64,000 nucleotides of DNA from Acanthosepion pharaonis (GCA_903632075.3 CAHIKZ030001816.1:1-64000); one strand, 5' to 3'. Positions 48,130 through 60,857 are shown, counted from the stretch's first letter. Program-made: numbers and translations. Notes: a model not told the origin generated them from the letters alone.

Positions 48130-48660
48130 TGATATCAGAATGAATAATATAAATGCAGACATATACATGCCTATGTTTCATAGAATGCACAAAAGTATTT
48201 GATAAGATACAATGAAAATCTGTTAGGAAAACAGGATTTATTTAGGAAAGGTATTAAGAATAATTCAAAACATTTACTGGGAGCAAACCACCTGATAGAA
48301 AATGAATTGAACAAGTACACAAAAATAGAAAAGGTGTAAAAGAGGATGCATATTCTCACCAGATTTGTTTAACCTTTACAGTAAGATGATCCTCAGAAAA
48401 CAAGATGTTCAACTAGGATTTACTGTTGGTGAGTATAATCTTAAGAGCATAAGATACATAGATGACACTATGTTGATGGCAGACATAGAAAGATAACTGT
48501 ACGAACTCCCAGATAAGGTAGTAAGAGAAAATGAGAAGAAAGGACTAACCATCAATTGTAAGAAGACAGAATGGTCATCAGCAAGAGGAACAATCCAAGA
48601 TGTGAGCTATAAAATGGAGATGTCAATAAGTACAGAAATTTAAATAGTTGTAACTAGTAA
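48130..48660 (+). pseudogene. LINE reverse transcriptase fragment
   Basis: Plus-strand pieces give an AFDK-like start ('ECTKVFDKIQ', about 48185-48215), a degraded 'G(V)KEDAYSH' step (about 48335-48355), the catalytic RYIDDTMLMAD (about 48450-48480) and a 'KGLTINCKKTEW' step (about 48540-48575). This is the order of a non-LTR RT palm. Both ends are missing. The start near the end of the minus-strand gypsy element suggests that one interrupted the other. Confidence 0.6.
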
Positions 48661-48669
48661 TTATTTTTA

Positions 48670-51600
48670 CAGGAAATCTTGGAAAAGATATTTTATGACA
48701 AAACAAACTATTTTCTAAGGGTTTTTATAAGTGTTTTACAAAATTTTGAAAAAATTGGTAAATTCTTTCAAAACTAAATCAAAAGCAGGGTCCAGTTTCA
48801 CATTGAATTCACACATAAAGCTGAATCAAACCTCATAAATCCGGGAACAAAGTGAGAGTCCAATTTAACATTATATTTTTTAATAACTTATATTGTAAAG
48901 ACTCCTACTTTAAAACAGTTTATTAAAGAAATGAATGTCATATACGAACAAATCAAAACGAACTACATAAGAAAATCTTTTGATTCATTTACTCCAGGAA
49001 ATCGATTTTGAAAATAAGCAGACCAGAAAATAAAAAAAAATTAGTACTGAAGGCAAGAAAGACAATTTTAATTTTCTCTCTTTCAATTTTTACTGGTCAA
49101 TCTGGATTCAAGTATCTATCAAAATTTTAAAATTTATCCATTCATTTTTGTGCTTTGTTTTTTAACTATTTGTTAACCTATCAAAATAATTCAAATGTTT
49201 TTTTTTTTTTTTAAAAATAGTTTTTGTTTTTTTCATTACAAACAGTAAGAAAAGTACGAGACATTGTCATTGGGTTTTGCAATTCGCAATACCCCCAGTA
49301 CTTTCCATCACTTGTAGAAGTAGTAGTAGCAACAACCTCATTACATTCGTTTATTTTTTTCTGCATACCTCATTTTTAGTACATACTACTACTACTTTTG
49401 CGGCTTTGCCCATTACCATAGCCTCTATGTAAATGACTAATAATTTCAGAGTCGAAGTGTTACTCGTTCCAATTCTTCTTACATACTCCCATAATTTTGA
49501 GTTTTGACAGTAATAAATTTATTTTGACGTGAGATTTTCGCCATAAAAATATGAAAAATTTTTTTCATCTATAATTGAACTGAAAGAATGTTTATTGTCA
49601 TGAGATCGTTTTTAAGAGGAGTTTTATTTCTTAAAACTAAAAAGATATTTTTTTAAGTAACGTTTCTCAGCAAATGAAATTATTTTCATAACTTTTTATT
49701 CCGAATAATCAGCCCTCTTTGAAACTTGACTGCAGGATGCTTGAATAAATTCACCTAAGGAAAAATGATCAGAAAGAAAAAAATCGTTAATCGACTTTGA
49801 AACAGCAAAAAAGTAACCAAACTAAAAGTTTTTATTCGCGTCATAAGAATTTTTTCCATCTTTTGATGAGTAAAAAAAAAATTACCAATTTTTTTTTTTC
49901 TACTACTTTTAAAAATAATATTATTCATGAACTTTTTTAAACCGAAACGCTAAATAAAAAAAATGCAAAGTAGCAAAAAAAAAAAACTTAAAAAAGGTTA
50001 CAAAACAGAAAAAAAAAAAAAAAGGAGTATGTTATCTAATGTCACAACACATGGTAAGTTATGTATGGCATGTGACGTATATCAATGCATCCTACCCCTC
50101 GAAACTGAAACAATCTATCCGTCGTCTTTGCTTTTTTAGAAGCAAATACAGCTTTGAAAGCACGGGATGGGACGTAATTTTTTTTTTTTGTGTTCGATTA
50201 AAATGGCTAGTCCTAGTTTTGTCTTTTAAAAATGTCAATTTTCCACCACATGTACTTTAATTCCATGCAATAGTATTCGATTAGTAATAATTGAATCAAT
50301 CGAATACTGATGCGACATTACGAGTATTTTAAAGGTAGAACTTGTTTAACGACTGAAGAAAACAAATTGCTGCTGTCCCACTAGAGAGCATCACAATGCT
50401 AATGCATTGAACATTTTTTTTAATCAAATGAAAACAACATGATCTACAAGTTCTTTCTTTTAATCAGCATCATGACCTTCAATCTCACCTTATTAACTTA
50501 CTTAATCTGACTATCATCTTCATGTTTATCATGAGTAAGGCTTTACCATTCGCGAGGGAGTGAAATGGATGAAAAATGAAAAGAAAACTAAGGAATTGGA
50601 ATGATGACACACTACTACTACTACTACTACTACTACACCGTTGGCGTTATCGTAATTTTCTTTAATACTCGCCTTGAAATAAATTTCAAATAAACATTAA
50701 TTCAAACAAAGAGGCTTTTCTTTTCATTGTTTTCTTCGATAATAATGCTTTTTTTTATTCAAGCCTTAATAATGACAAATTAGTGAGTAAATGAAAAAAA
50801 AAACACATGGCTAGAAAATCATTTATTACTATTTAGCAAAAAACTACTACGATGTAAAAAGCGCAACAGTTTTTACTTTAAAAAAGGTAAATTTTAGCAG
50901 CATATCTCATTTACTGTCATATTGCGAAATTACTTTTATTCTTTTTTACTAGTTAGGCGATTGTCATTCATTAAGAAAAATGTATAATTTCAATTTATTG
51001 ACTGTAATACTATTGCCTTTAAAGCATGGCTTCGGTTTTTTTTTTCTTAGAATTTTTAACACAATGAGTAATGACATAATATGGTGATTATTCCCCCATC
51101 ACCACACACACATACACAAAAATAGACAATTAGCAATTACAAGCAAGCAAGAAATTTATTGTTTAGAAATCGAAAATTAGTCTTTCCATTTTTTTATTTT
51201 TAAATAAAGATGATGTGATTATACGAAGAATAAGCTAGGGAGCAGTTTGTTAAATAAACAAACAATAAAATTTATATTAATTAATTAATTTGTTGCCATT
51301 CCTCGGTGCAAGCCCGTTTGTTCGTTTACTTTTTATCTCTTCACTGGTTAATAATAATAATCACTATTCAAATACGACAGTTGTAAAAATGGAAAACAGA
51401 TAAATCAAGAGAAATAATTTTTTAAGAATAGAAAAATGTTTATTTCATTTCACTGGAGTGCAAGTAAAATAACAAGTTCAATTTGTTTTTATATTTTTCA
51501 ACATTATTTTATTTTTTTTCATTGAACAACAAATCTACCATAGCATGTTGTGTTGTTCCATTCATTCCAGTATTGTCATTTTAATTATTTATCTTTCTAG

Positions 51601-54490
51601 TCAAAGAACTTTCAACGAATTTTTTTTTCATTAAGATGTTTTGTTGTTGTTTTTTTTAAGTTCAAAGTAAGTGAAGAAAACCAAAAATGTGATCTAGTGA
51701 GATAAGTTTAAAAACTTTAAACTTCCAAGTCAAACTGGGACTTCTTTTTTCCACCAAAGAAATAAACTATGCTCCAATCCCGAACGTTTTTGTTTTCATT
51801 TCATCGATTGCTATCTTCCATTGATCTAATTTGTAGTAGCACTTGTTTGAATCGATTGTCTGAAAGGAGCTTATCTGCTTAGCTTCTTACAGGACACATA
51901 TACAACAAATAACATCAACCTCTACGGATAAGACCAGTTTACATTGATTTGGTAGTGATCATCTCTTACGTTTTTTACGATGTCGCGAAGAAAAATAACT
52001 ATCCACTTTTTTTTATCACTCACCATAACTTATTTCAAAATTGCTTTCGTTATGTTAAGTTGTTTAAGTAGTAGATTGTTTTTACGATCCAGGAATTTTA
52101 TTTTTAAACGCATGTGAAAACCACCCATGAAAATGACTAATTTTAAAAGCAAAAAGTTTTTAAAAAATAAACAAGTTTCCAGCGCTCGGTGTGACTATTT
52201 TTTTTTTACCATCTCCCTCGTTATATTGTTCTTCTTAATAAGTTATCTTTTTTATTTTTCTCAACTGGTTTACCGTTTACCTGATATTCTTGTTTTCTAT
52301 AAGAAATTTCCCACACAATAACTTAAAATTGCTCAACACGTTCCATCATTCACAGTCACTTGTTCAATTTTTACGGAGTACCGTAAAAAAATTGAACACG
52401 TTTTGTTTGTTTGACTCACGTTATTTTCTTTCATAATTAGAATTTTTAGTCAAACAAAAAAGTACGCTAAATTTTACTATATTTTCAATTTTAACGCTGA
52501 TACACGATTTAAAAAGATTTTTTATTTTTAATAAAAGGTAGTTAAAAGCTAAATGCAGTTTAAAATGCCACCTAACAAAACAAAAACAGATCGATGTTGT
52601 TTATTATTTTTTTAGTGTTTTCATAATTCACATGTTTGAGGGGAAATAATATAAAAAATTCTTATTTTTTTAAATAGTAAAATTTCCAATTATTACAAAA
52701 TAAAGAACACTAGGTGATGATTTACAATTCTTGCCCCGATCCACATTTACATTTTTATTTTAATTGAGGTGGGCGCTTCTTAGTCGAGAACTTTTCAACA
52801 TATCTCGGAAAAGTGCAACCAGACAGTACTATTAGAAAAAGAATTACAAGAACCATGAAGGACTCTTTTTTTCTTTTTTTGGTTTATGTGAATGCTTCTC
52901 CAGGTAACATGGATCTACCCTTGCCTCACACGTTTTTTAAGTTTGTTTTTTTACCTTAAATGAGACAGAAAACTGAAAAGTCTGTAAATAAATAGCAATT
53001 CAATCAGTTAAAGTTCCACACATGATACACTCTTGCGCGATCATGTCTCCGTCGATTCATGACTGACTTACGATTTTCCTGCAGTAGTTTGCTTTAGACT
53101 GGTTGCCAACCAAGGCTATATGACCTATTCAACCTATAGCTGGGGGAAAATAAATGGATTTATTCTTTTTGCGTGTAAGTGAATGTAAATGTCTCATTCC
53201 GAGCCGTTACACCAGCAACGATTATGGAGCAAACATCTTTTTTAGATTGACCACAGAGATTTTTAGTGTTAATCCTGAATTTAAGAAAATAATAAGGACA
53301 CAGCAAAGTAAACGTACAAATATCAAACAAAAATAGTAACTAGTCGAGCATTGTATTGATTTTGTTCTTTAATTAAGAAGATATGAGTTATTAAAAAAAT
53401 CAAAGTTTTTTTTTTCAATTTATTAAATTTTAACAGTAATACCAACACAGGAATATTATTACAGAAGTTAGTTAAAACTTAAAATTTATTTTTAATACTA
53501 AAATTTAATTTCATGAGAAAATTTAAATTATACAAAAAAAAACTAGTCTTGGCTGTTTAAGGAAAATACCGTACGTAAACATCAAAAATATGCTCTGTCT
53601 GATGACGATGTCAGTAACTCCGTTTTTGGTAATTTGTTTATTTACTCAACTGTTAGTGTTATTGCGTATTTTCCCCGATCATAAAACACATTTACAGGTA
53701 TTTTAAAAACATACCTATGGGTGTGAGCATATGAAGTTTCATTTTAAGCAAAGTAAATAAATAAGGACAATTACTTTAAAAATAAATTTCATGATCTATG
53801 CATGCATGAAGGTATTTTGAGATTTTTTGATCATGTAGTAACAGTTGTAACTTTATCGAGAAAAATACGCTGTTGCAAGGAATTTTTTGTAGTATTCAAT
53901 GTCAAATTTTCTTAATGAACAATCAACATTGTGGTTGTTTTCACAATCAAAGAGAGAAAAGGAGGATACGATCAAAGATTTTAACATGGTTTTTGCAATA
54001 TCAAATGGTAAAAAGAAAAATACTTTAGAAAAACAATTATGATTGCAAAGTAACAACGAATTGCTATAATTTAACTTAAGTGTTGTTTTTTTGTATGTGT
54101 GTGCAAAGAAACTAGAGTAGCTTGGGCAGACGATACTAGTTAAAGACTAAAAAAAGATATAGTAGGAACAAAATGAATAGAGAAAAAAAATCAAGCAGTA
54201 GTGGAAGTAACAGTTGCAACAACAAAATGATGATGATGACGATGAACAGAGATGATGGAGGTAACAAGGAGACTGAAAAAAAAAGTGACGATGAAGATTG
54301 AAGTTCATCAAAGAGGTAACATAACCCCGATAAATTTTTCAAAAATAAAAATATCGACATTTCGAACTGATACTAGTCAAAATGACCTGTAGACATTAAA
54401 GTATACCAACCAAACATGACAATAACAACTTAGAAAAGTGGCGACATTACAATCTACCCAATTGGCAGTCTGTATATCACCAGTAAATTA
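48670..54490. other. AT-rich intergenic DNA
   Basis: About 5.8 kb with no recognisable gene or element. It has many T and A homopolymers and a (CTA)n run at about 50612-50635. Apparent ORFs of 60-75 codons are low-complexity or isolated. Confidence 0.5.
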
Positions 54491-54495
54491 CTTAC

Positions 54496-54640
54496 GAAAA
54501 GTGTTTCTTCTCCATGTTGGGGAGAGCTCCGCTAGAGTTGACCTCTTCAAGCAGGAGAGCTCGTCGACAACTCATGAATTATTCATGAGTTATTTTCTTA
54601 AACCATTTAACCACGCCCCTGATTTGATTTTTCAAGACTA
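54496..54640 (-). promoter_or_regulatory. Candidate first exon and promoter-proximal block, minus strand
   Basis: Read on the minus strand, a GC-richer block has a GGGGCGTGG box (about 54618-54610), a palindrome ACTCATGAATTATTCATGAGT (54573-54593) and two GAGCTCTCC repeats. An ATG follows in CAACATGGAGAAG (54515-54513). Twenty bases later comes a strong splice donor, C|GTAAGTAATT (54495 downward). This could be a short first coding exon (MEKKHF). No further exon was found, so support is weak. Confidence 0.2.
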
Positions 54641-55162
54641 GATTCAAAACCTCATTTTACCGATGTCTTTGTCATAAATCATAAATAAATTTAAATAAGG
54701 TTATCACAGTGGTTGCATTTTAAAGAAACAGGATTTTCCTCAATATGTATTAAATATGCTTTTTTTTCTTTGCAATAGAAGAAATTTTTTCAATTAAAAT
54801 TTTATTTTTAAAAAAAAGTATTACAATACTTTGTCTCACCTTAATTATAAATATATTTCCATAAAATACAGTATAATATACCCATTTATTTTATCTGTCT
54901 GTTTATGTTCATAAACTTATAAAGACATGTAACTTTTACTTAACTATTGAAACAGGGCATAACTGATAGATTCAAATGCATTTATTATTCCTAGACTAAG
55001 TCAGTATCCAATGAAAGTTTTCTTAAAACTCATACCAAACTGCAGCAAGTCTTCTTATTTATAAAACCTGTAATTATATACTGCTGAAGATGTATACCAA
55101 GATTAAAACAGTTTCTGCATTGTAATTTCTTTGTTTTTAATGCTTGGATTTATTTTAATATT

Positions 55163-55212
<50 letters not shown>

Positions 55213-55977
55213 AATTTATTCTGTGGACAAGACAGATTGGTATCAAATGACAATATATATGGTCATAGCTACATATATATATATATATACATACATACAT
55301 ACAAAGGAATTATGTTTTACATACACAATATTGAGTTACTGCATCCTTCAAGTATACGAGGTCAATTTTAAATTCTCTCTCTTTTCTGTCTATCTCTTTA
55401 CTTTATCTCTGGCAAAAATGTTATTTAGTGAAAGTTATGGCTCGTTTTATTATGGAATAAAAATTTCAGCAGTATTTTTACTTTTTTCAATAAGCATCTT
55501 CATACATTTTGATTTAAAAATGATTTCTTACATTTTTCCAAGAGAAATATTAATTTTCCCAGAAACTTTATAAAATAATATAAATATTATTATATACTTA
55601 ATAATATAAATACTATATATTTAAATAGTATAAAAATTTAAAAACAAATAAACAAGAAAATAAAAATGCTTTCAGTTATTTCTCTATTTTCATCCTAAAA
55701 TTAATAATCAAAATCATCTTATGAAAACTTTTAAAAACAATATTATAAGTTGCAGTATCATGTAGCTATGACCATAATAAATGTCTTATATATTTAAAAA
55801 AGGATTTTTGTAAATTAATTTTGCATACTTAAATTTACATTTGTAGCTTTACTAAAAAAGATCATTTAAAATCACATTTTTCTAGAAAATAGTTTCAAAA
55901 AATAGAAAAAAAGAAGAAAAACAACTAATAACATATATGAATGGTAAGTGTAATAATCATACTAAACCTGAAAAATG
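54641..55977. other. AT-rich DNA with long (TA)n
   Basis: No gene is seen. A pure (TA)n run lies at 55166-55208, and a second TA/(CATA)n run at about 55271-55303. Confidence 0.55.
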
Positions 55978-56333
55978 GGGTGACCCCTATAAAAATAATG
56001 GCTAGGGTTATATTCTGTTGCTGTTAGATCTCATTCTGATTAATTCTGCACACTGACCTGATGTGACCGCCACAAAGGCAGAAGACGAAATAACAAAAGT
56101 TATTTTCTGCACATTGGACTCCATACACCATGTCCAGTCTACAAAGTGAACTTTGGCAGTGACCAATCATGAACATTCCTGCCGGTAAAAGAAATGCTCC
56201 TGGGGGCTACCAGACCTGCTTAAAAGCAGGCTCTGAGGATGACCAGACACAGCTGAGGCCTGGTGCATCTGCCATCCATCATGTAAGGTGCTGTTGCTAC
56301 TAACACCGCCAGGACCTTGTCACTATGACAACA
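55978..56333. other. Non-AT-rich flank of the minisatellite
   Basis: GGGTGACCCCTATAAAAATAATGG (about 55977-56000) contains a TATA-like box. The following 330 bp are less AT-rich and show no domain. An AATAAATGG lies at about 57302 beyond the minisatellite. The whole block 55978-57340 could be one element, but no terminal repeats were found. Confidence 0.3.
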
Positions 56334-57075
56334 GAGTTGCAGACCAGTCATCATACAGAATAGCTCTACCTCAACTTGTTTACAAGTCATTACCTTTGCT
56401 GTTGACACAGCAACCTCCACCTCACAGAACAGCTCTACCTTGACTTATTTCCAAGGCATTCATTCAAACTCCACTCCACAGAACAGCTCTACCTCAACTC
56501 ATTTGCAAAGCATGCCCTTCGTAGTTGTTGCAGCTACTTCTGTTCCACAGAAGAGCACTACCTTGTTCTGACAGAGCTAACTCGACTCAATTACAAGGCA
56601 TTCCCTTCACAGTCCAAGCACCAACCTCTGTTCCACAAAACAGCTCCATCGCGACTCATTGGCATGACATACTCTTTGCAGTCAACACAGCAACCTCCAT
56701 TCTACAGAACAGCTTTACCTCAAATTATTTACAGGGCATTCCTTTTGGAGTTAATGCTGTGACATCTGTTCCACAGAACAGTTCTACCTCAACTTGTTTG
56801 CAAGGCATTCACTTCACAGTTGATGTAGTAAACTCTGTTTCACAGAACAGCTCTACCTCACCTTGTTTACAAAGAATTCCCTTCACAATCAACACAGCGA
56901 CCTTAATTCCACAGAACAACTCTACTTTGACTTATTTACAAGGCATTCCCTTCTCAGTCGATGCAGTGACCTCCATTTCACAGAGCAGCTCTATCTCAAC
57001 TCATTTCCAATGCATTCCTTTTGCAGTTGACCCCAGCCACATACGCTCTACTGAACAGGTCTACCTTAACTCATT
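56334..57075 (+). repeat. Minisatellite, about 69-bp unit, about 11 copies
   Basis: The marker CACAGAACAGCTCTACCTC recurs at 56355, 56423, 56480, 56636, 56705, 56774, 56843, 56912 and 56981, mostly 69 bp apart, with decayed units between. Because 69 is a multiple of three, one plus-strand frame (56525-57100) stays open for 191 codons and reads 23-residue units like SVPQNSSTSTCLQGIPF. Whether it is translated is unknown. No signal peptide or known domain is seen. Confidence 0.8.
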
Positions 57076-57775
57076 TTTACCTTGGCCTCCTTTCCACTGA
57101 ACAAAGCTACCAAGACCATGTCAATCTGATGTAACTCTGCTTCAACACAACAGGTCAACCAAGATGACCTACAATTGTGACATCCATCAACCAAAGGTGC
57201 ACCAAACATATCCTGTGACTTCATCCCCGCTGGCACAAGAAATGGTTTGACTCCCGACACTACGTGTACACACAATTGCCATACCTTTACTCTCAACCAA
57301 CAATAAATGGTGTTTCACTCTAATCCTTGTTATTCCTTTCTTTCACTACCATACATTTAATATAACACTAGCAAAATAGTTTTTTGCTTGTGAATTTGAT
57401 ATTCACAAAAGGATACTAGCTTTTACAACTTCATGCAAAAGGTATTAACTCTATAAGACATTGATGATATCAGAGTATATTCAAGTATCTTAAAACTAAA
57501 AAAAGACAGTGAAAGTAAATAAAGTGAGTCATAATGAATTTAAAAGGTACATAATCAAATTAATGAATGACTGATTGATCTTATAAAGTTATCTAATGTT
57601 CATTGTATCACAGAGGAGAAAATGGATGTTTAATACTGTACTATAATTATTACTAATTGATCCACCAAATTATTGCATTTCTGCTTCATCAATAAATACT
57701 AATTTTCACAATGTATCCTCAAAATTACTAAAGATAAACAGTGAAAGATATTTATTTAATTAAAATCATAGAATG
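57076..57775. other. No recognisable gene
   Basis: After the minisatellite, a non-repetitive 230 bp ends at AATAAATGG (about 57302), followed by AT-rich DNA up to the gypsy LTR. Confidence 0.4.
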
Positions 57776-58320
57776 TGTGCTATAAGCATAATGATGATTC
57801 ATTACCAATCCTTATTACATCTGAGTATCACGAGTTGTGCACCCTTGTTTTATTGGCGTTGTATTCCCACCTCTTAATTGCTGATGTTCCCAGGCCCACC
57901 CTGACCCGAGATGGTAGAACCTGTTAGGGTCTCAGCTATGTGCAAATAGTTAACCCCGAAACTGGGGTCAAAACACCATGAAAGTGTAAAAATAGGTTTT
58001 AATACCAGAAATACTTTTAAAAAAGTATTACCAGCAATACATTTTTGAAAAAAAATATTACCAACAATGTTTTAAAAAATATATATTACTAGCAATACAT
58101 TTTTTAAAAAAAATATTATCAGCAATACATTTTTGAAGGAAAAATATTACCAGAAATAGATTTTTGACAAAACAAAATGTTACCAGCAATAAAAATTGTC
58201 AGCATTAAATAACTCATTCAGGTTATGCTGTAAAACAAAACAAGCTAAACGATCAGACGTGTACCTGTGTCATGAGTCAGAAATCACTAAATGAACAAAC
58301 CCAACTAAAAAGATAAAACA
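57776..58320 (+). repeat. 5' LTR of mag-like gypsy element, expanded by tandem repeats
   Basis: The LTR starts TGTGCTATAAGC and ends AAGATAAAACA (545 bp). Its two ends match the 175-bp 3' LTR at 62068-62242. The extra 370 bp lie in the middle and include a hairpin, AACCCCGAAACTGGGGT, and a 28-34-bp repeat array. GAATG (57771-57775) before it pairs with GAATA (62243-62247), a 4/5 match for a target duplication. Confidence 0.75.
57996..58195 (+). repeat. 28-34-bp tandem repeat inside the 5' LTR
   Basis: Seven to eight imperfect units of 'ATTACCAGCAATACATTTTT' plus an A-rich part. They are absent from the 3' LTR, so they arose after insertion or came in with the middle insert. Confidence 0.75.
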
Positions 58321-58335
58321 TGGTGTCAGAAGTGG
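58321..58335 (+). other. Primer-binding site, tRNA-Leu type
   Basis: TGGTGTCAGAAGTGG directly follows the LTR end. It is complementary to a CCA-ended tRNA 3' terminus of the kind seen in many tRNA-Leu (CCACTTCTGACACCA), as expected for first-strand priming. Confidence 0.75.
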
Positions 58336-58373
58336 CTAGAACAAGCTGAAGGCCTTAAAAAAAAAAAAAGAAA

Positions 58374-59070
58374 ATGAAACTTCAACCACCAGAAACATTC
58401 AACTTTTTTTAATCCCGCCACGTGGCCAATAATTGACATTAAAGATTCAAAAGATTTTGAATTGGGTCTAAGTTGTAGTTGGAAACTGGGCCAATTCAAA
58501 TAAGTACCCTAATATGTTGTATAGGCAAAGAGGCAGAAAATGTTTTAAAAACAATTACATTTTCTAAGAAAGAAGACAAAAATGACATTTAAAACTATAA
58601 CGATAAAATTCAAATTCATGCCAAAGAAGAACAGAATGCATGAAAAGGCCATGTTTCACTTGAGAATACAGCATCCCAGAGAATGTGTCACAAAATTTGT
58701 GAGAGTATTTATATGAACTTGCAGATGGTTGTAACTTCGGCAATATGAATGAAGAAATACAGGACAAATTCATTATCGGGCTTCAGGACAAAGGATTATT
58801 GGAATGCCTTCAGTTTATTACAATTTGAAACTTAACAAGTCCTTAGAAATGGTGCAAAGTTACAAACAAATCAGAGAACAATAGGAAGAAAGGCAAACAA
58901 AAAACATTGACGTGGGCCAAACAAAGGAGGGAAATTTTTAAAAAAACTCTCAGACTGAAACCAGAAGAAAAAATATCTAGGGAAAAATATGGCAGATGCA
59001 ACCAGCTACATGACTGAGGGACAGTGTCCAGTAAAAGGACAAACTTGTAAAAAATACAGCTGCCTTCACT
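58374..59070 (+). pseudogene. mag-like gag relic
   Basis: The ATG at 58374 starts MKLQPPETFNFF, a common opening in this gag family. Further blocks, in more than one frame, are an RFKRF step (about 58447), CIGKEAENVLKTITFSKKEDKND (about 58520-58588) and 'FIIGLQDKGLLECLQ' (about 58770-58815). A CPVKGQTCKKYS..H zinc-knuckle-like end is near 59029-59075. Gag packages the RNA. Several stops are present. Confidence 0.65.
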
Positions 59071-59194
59071 ATATGTTGTAGAATGAAAATAAGCAACGTC
59101 TGAGAAATAAAACACAACAACAGGATGGAATATTTTTAGGCTCACTCACAGAAAAAATACTTGACCCATGGTTCACTAATATGAATTTGTGGTA

Positions 59195-59600
59195 GCCACC
59201 TGAAGTTTAAAATAGATACAGGAGCACACATTACAATAATAAGCCACAAAACATGCAAAAATCTTTGGAATAGACCAACTTTAAGACCAGCAGAAGGAAT
59301 ATTTAAAAGACTAGGTGGCATATTATCATGAGAAGGAAAATTCTGGACTTCCACAATGCAAAACTGGAAAAATTACATGTTCAAGGTATGGTCAGGACAT
59401 AGAAAACTTACTGTCCAGAGAGGTTGCCCATTGATGGGAATGGTTATTAAAGTTGACCAAGTCCAAAACATATTCAACCAAGGAGGTTGCATAAAAGGTG
59501 AACCAGTGAAAATTCATCTCAGAGAAAATGTGAAGCCTTACTACAATACGACAGTGAGATGGATACCAGCGAGGGCTTTGGCAGAAGATAGGGACAAATA
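59195..59600 (+). pseudogene. mag-like protease and RT entry
   Basis: FKIDTGAHITIIS (about 59206-59245) is the aspartic protease active site. The frame 59356-59640 continues through a linker to GEPVKIHLRENVKPYYNTTV (about 59500-59560), the RT entry segment. Then the sequence jumps to integrase-type residues near 59595. RT palm and RNase H are deleted. Confidence 0.65.
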
Positions 59601-60640
59601 TCTTCACACTGAATGGACAGAATTACCTCATAGCAATTAACTATTTTTCATGCTACTCAGAAATAGACTATCTCAATCCACTTACCAGCACCAATGTAAT
59701 TGGTAAATTGAAAAATATGATTGCCAGATGGAGAATCCCAAATGAAGTGATCAGTAACAATGGAACTCAGTTCATAATCACAAGCTTCAGTAACTTGTGT
59801 CAGAGTTAGCTTCTCCTTAATTCCCTAATTGTTCACAAGGGGTCACTCTCTCTACACTATAAATACTGGGCGACTTATTGCCTCATTCTCTTTTTCACTT
59901 TGCATTTCAGTGGACACATTTAAAAATGTAATCTCTCAAAGAAATCCGCGTTTTGCCCACTTGCGGGAAAACGCCATGAAACACACATACACGTACGTAC
60001 GAACATTCACCAAAGAACAGTCTCTTTACATTCACACACAGACACAAATGTTAATGTCTTTGTCACTTGTAAATTTGTTGTTTAATACTATATATTTGTT
60101 GACATATATATATCAGTCTTGTTTGTTTTCTTTACATCTTCGGTTGGACTCAATTTGAGTCCACCATTTTCTTGTAGTTGGACCTTCTTCTAGCAGGAAT
60201 AAACAGCACATGTCCTAATTCAACAACACTCAAACCCACACAGTCCTCTATACTTGCATCCAAATATGGACATAGGACTGCAAGTCCCCACTTTCCTCAA
60301 GTAAATGGAGCAGTAGAAACTGGAGTTAAAATTGCAAAAAGTCTATGACAACAACCAGATACTTTCCTGGACCTAATGGTATACCATAGCACACCGATAT
60401 CAGCTACAAAAGCAAGTCTTGCAGAATTGATCATAGGTAGAAAAATAAGGATGGTACTACCAAGCCACCCAAACAGACTAAATCCAAAATGTCCTGACTT
60501 GGAATGAGTCAGGAAGGCAGATTTTTCAGCAAAAGGTCGGATGAAAAAGAACTATGACAGAAAACATGGTGCTAAAACACTCAAAATAGGCAATTGGGTG
60601 AGAGTAAAAACCAATCATGAAAAATATTGGAATCATCACA
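59600..60640 (+). pseudogene. mag-like integrase, interrupted, catalytic Asp changes
   Basis: NYFSCYSEIDYL (about 59638-59675) stands where the family has a DYFS-type first catalytic Asp, and SNNGTQF (about 59751-59773) where it has S/TDNG. Both Asp positions read Asn. After a 454-bp insert, the fold resumes with KYGHRTASPHFPQVNGAVE (about 60260-60320), where the Glu after the NG..VE step is kept. An RVKTNHEKYW step (about 60603-60630) leads to the second insert. Integrase would join element DNA to the genome. This copy could not. Confidence 0.7.
59798..60251 (+). mobile_element. 454-bp insert in integrase, solo-LTR-like
   Basis: The insert starts TGTCAGAGTTAGC and is flanked by ACTTG on both sides (59793-59797 and 60252-60256). 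It contains ACACTATAAATACTGGG (about 59856-59872), a TATA-like box, and a GGACTCAATTTGAGTCC palindrome (60145-60161). The length, TG start and TATA box suggest a solo LTR of another family. The end (..CTCTAT) does not have the usual CA. Confidence 0.5.
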
Positions 60641-60857
60641 ACAGATGATCACCAGAATGGAAGTGTAGTGGTGCACTCCGTGCGGCCCCGTTTCACAGAA
60701 AGGGGTGAACGAGGTCACAAGAGGCCCGCTAACGTTTTTGAAGACGTTAAATCTGACCGTGAAACAATATGGACGACAGAACGAGGATATGTATGATATA
60801 TAGAGGTTTATTCTAAAAGGAAAAGGAAATGAAGATGGTCGGAAACGGTGGAGGTGT

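Noticed and set aside
56334..57075. CRISPR array
   Set aside because: The units are imperfect, directly adjoining and have no unique spacers. The context is eukaryotic.
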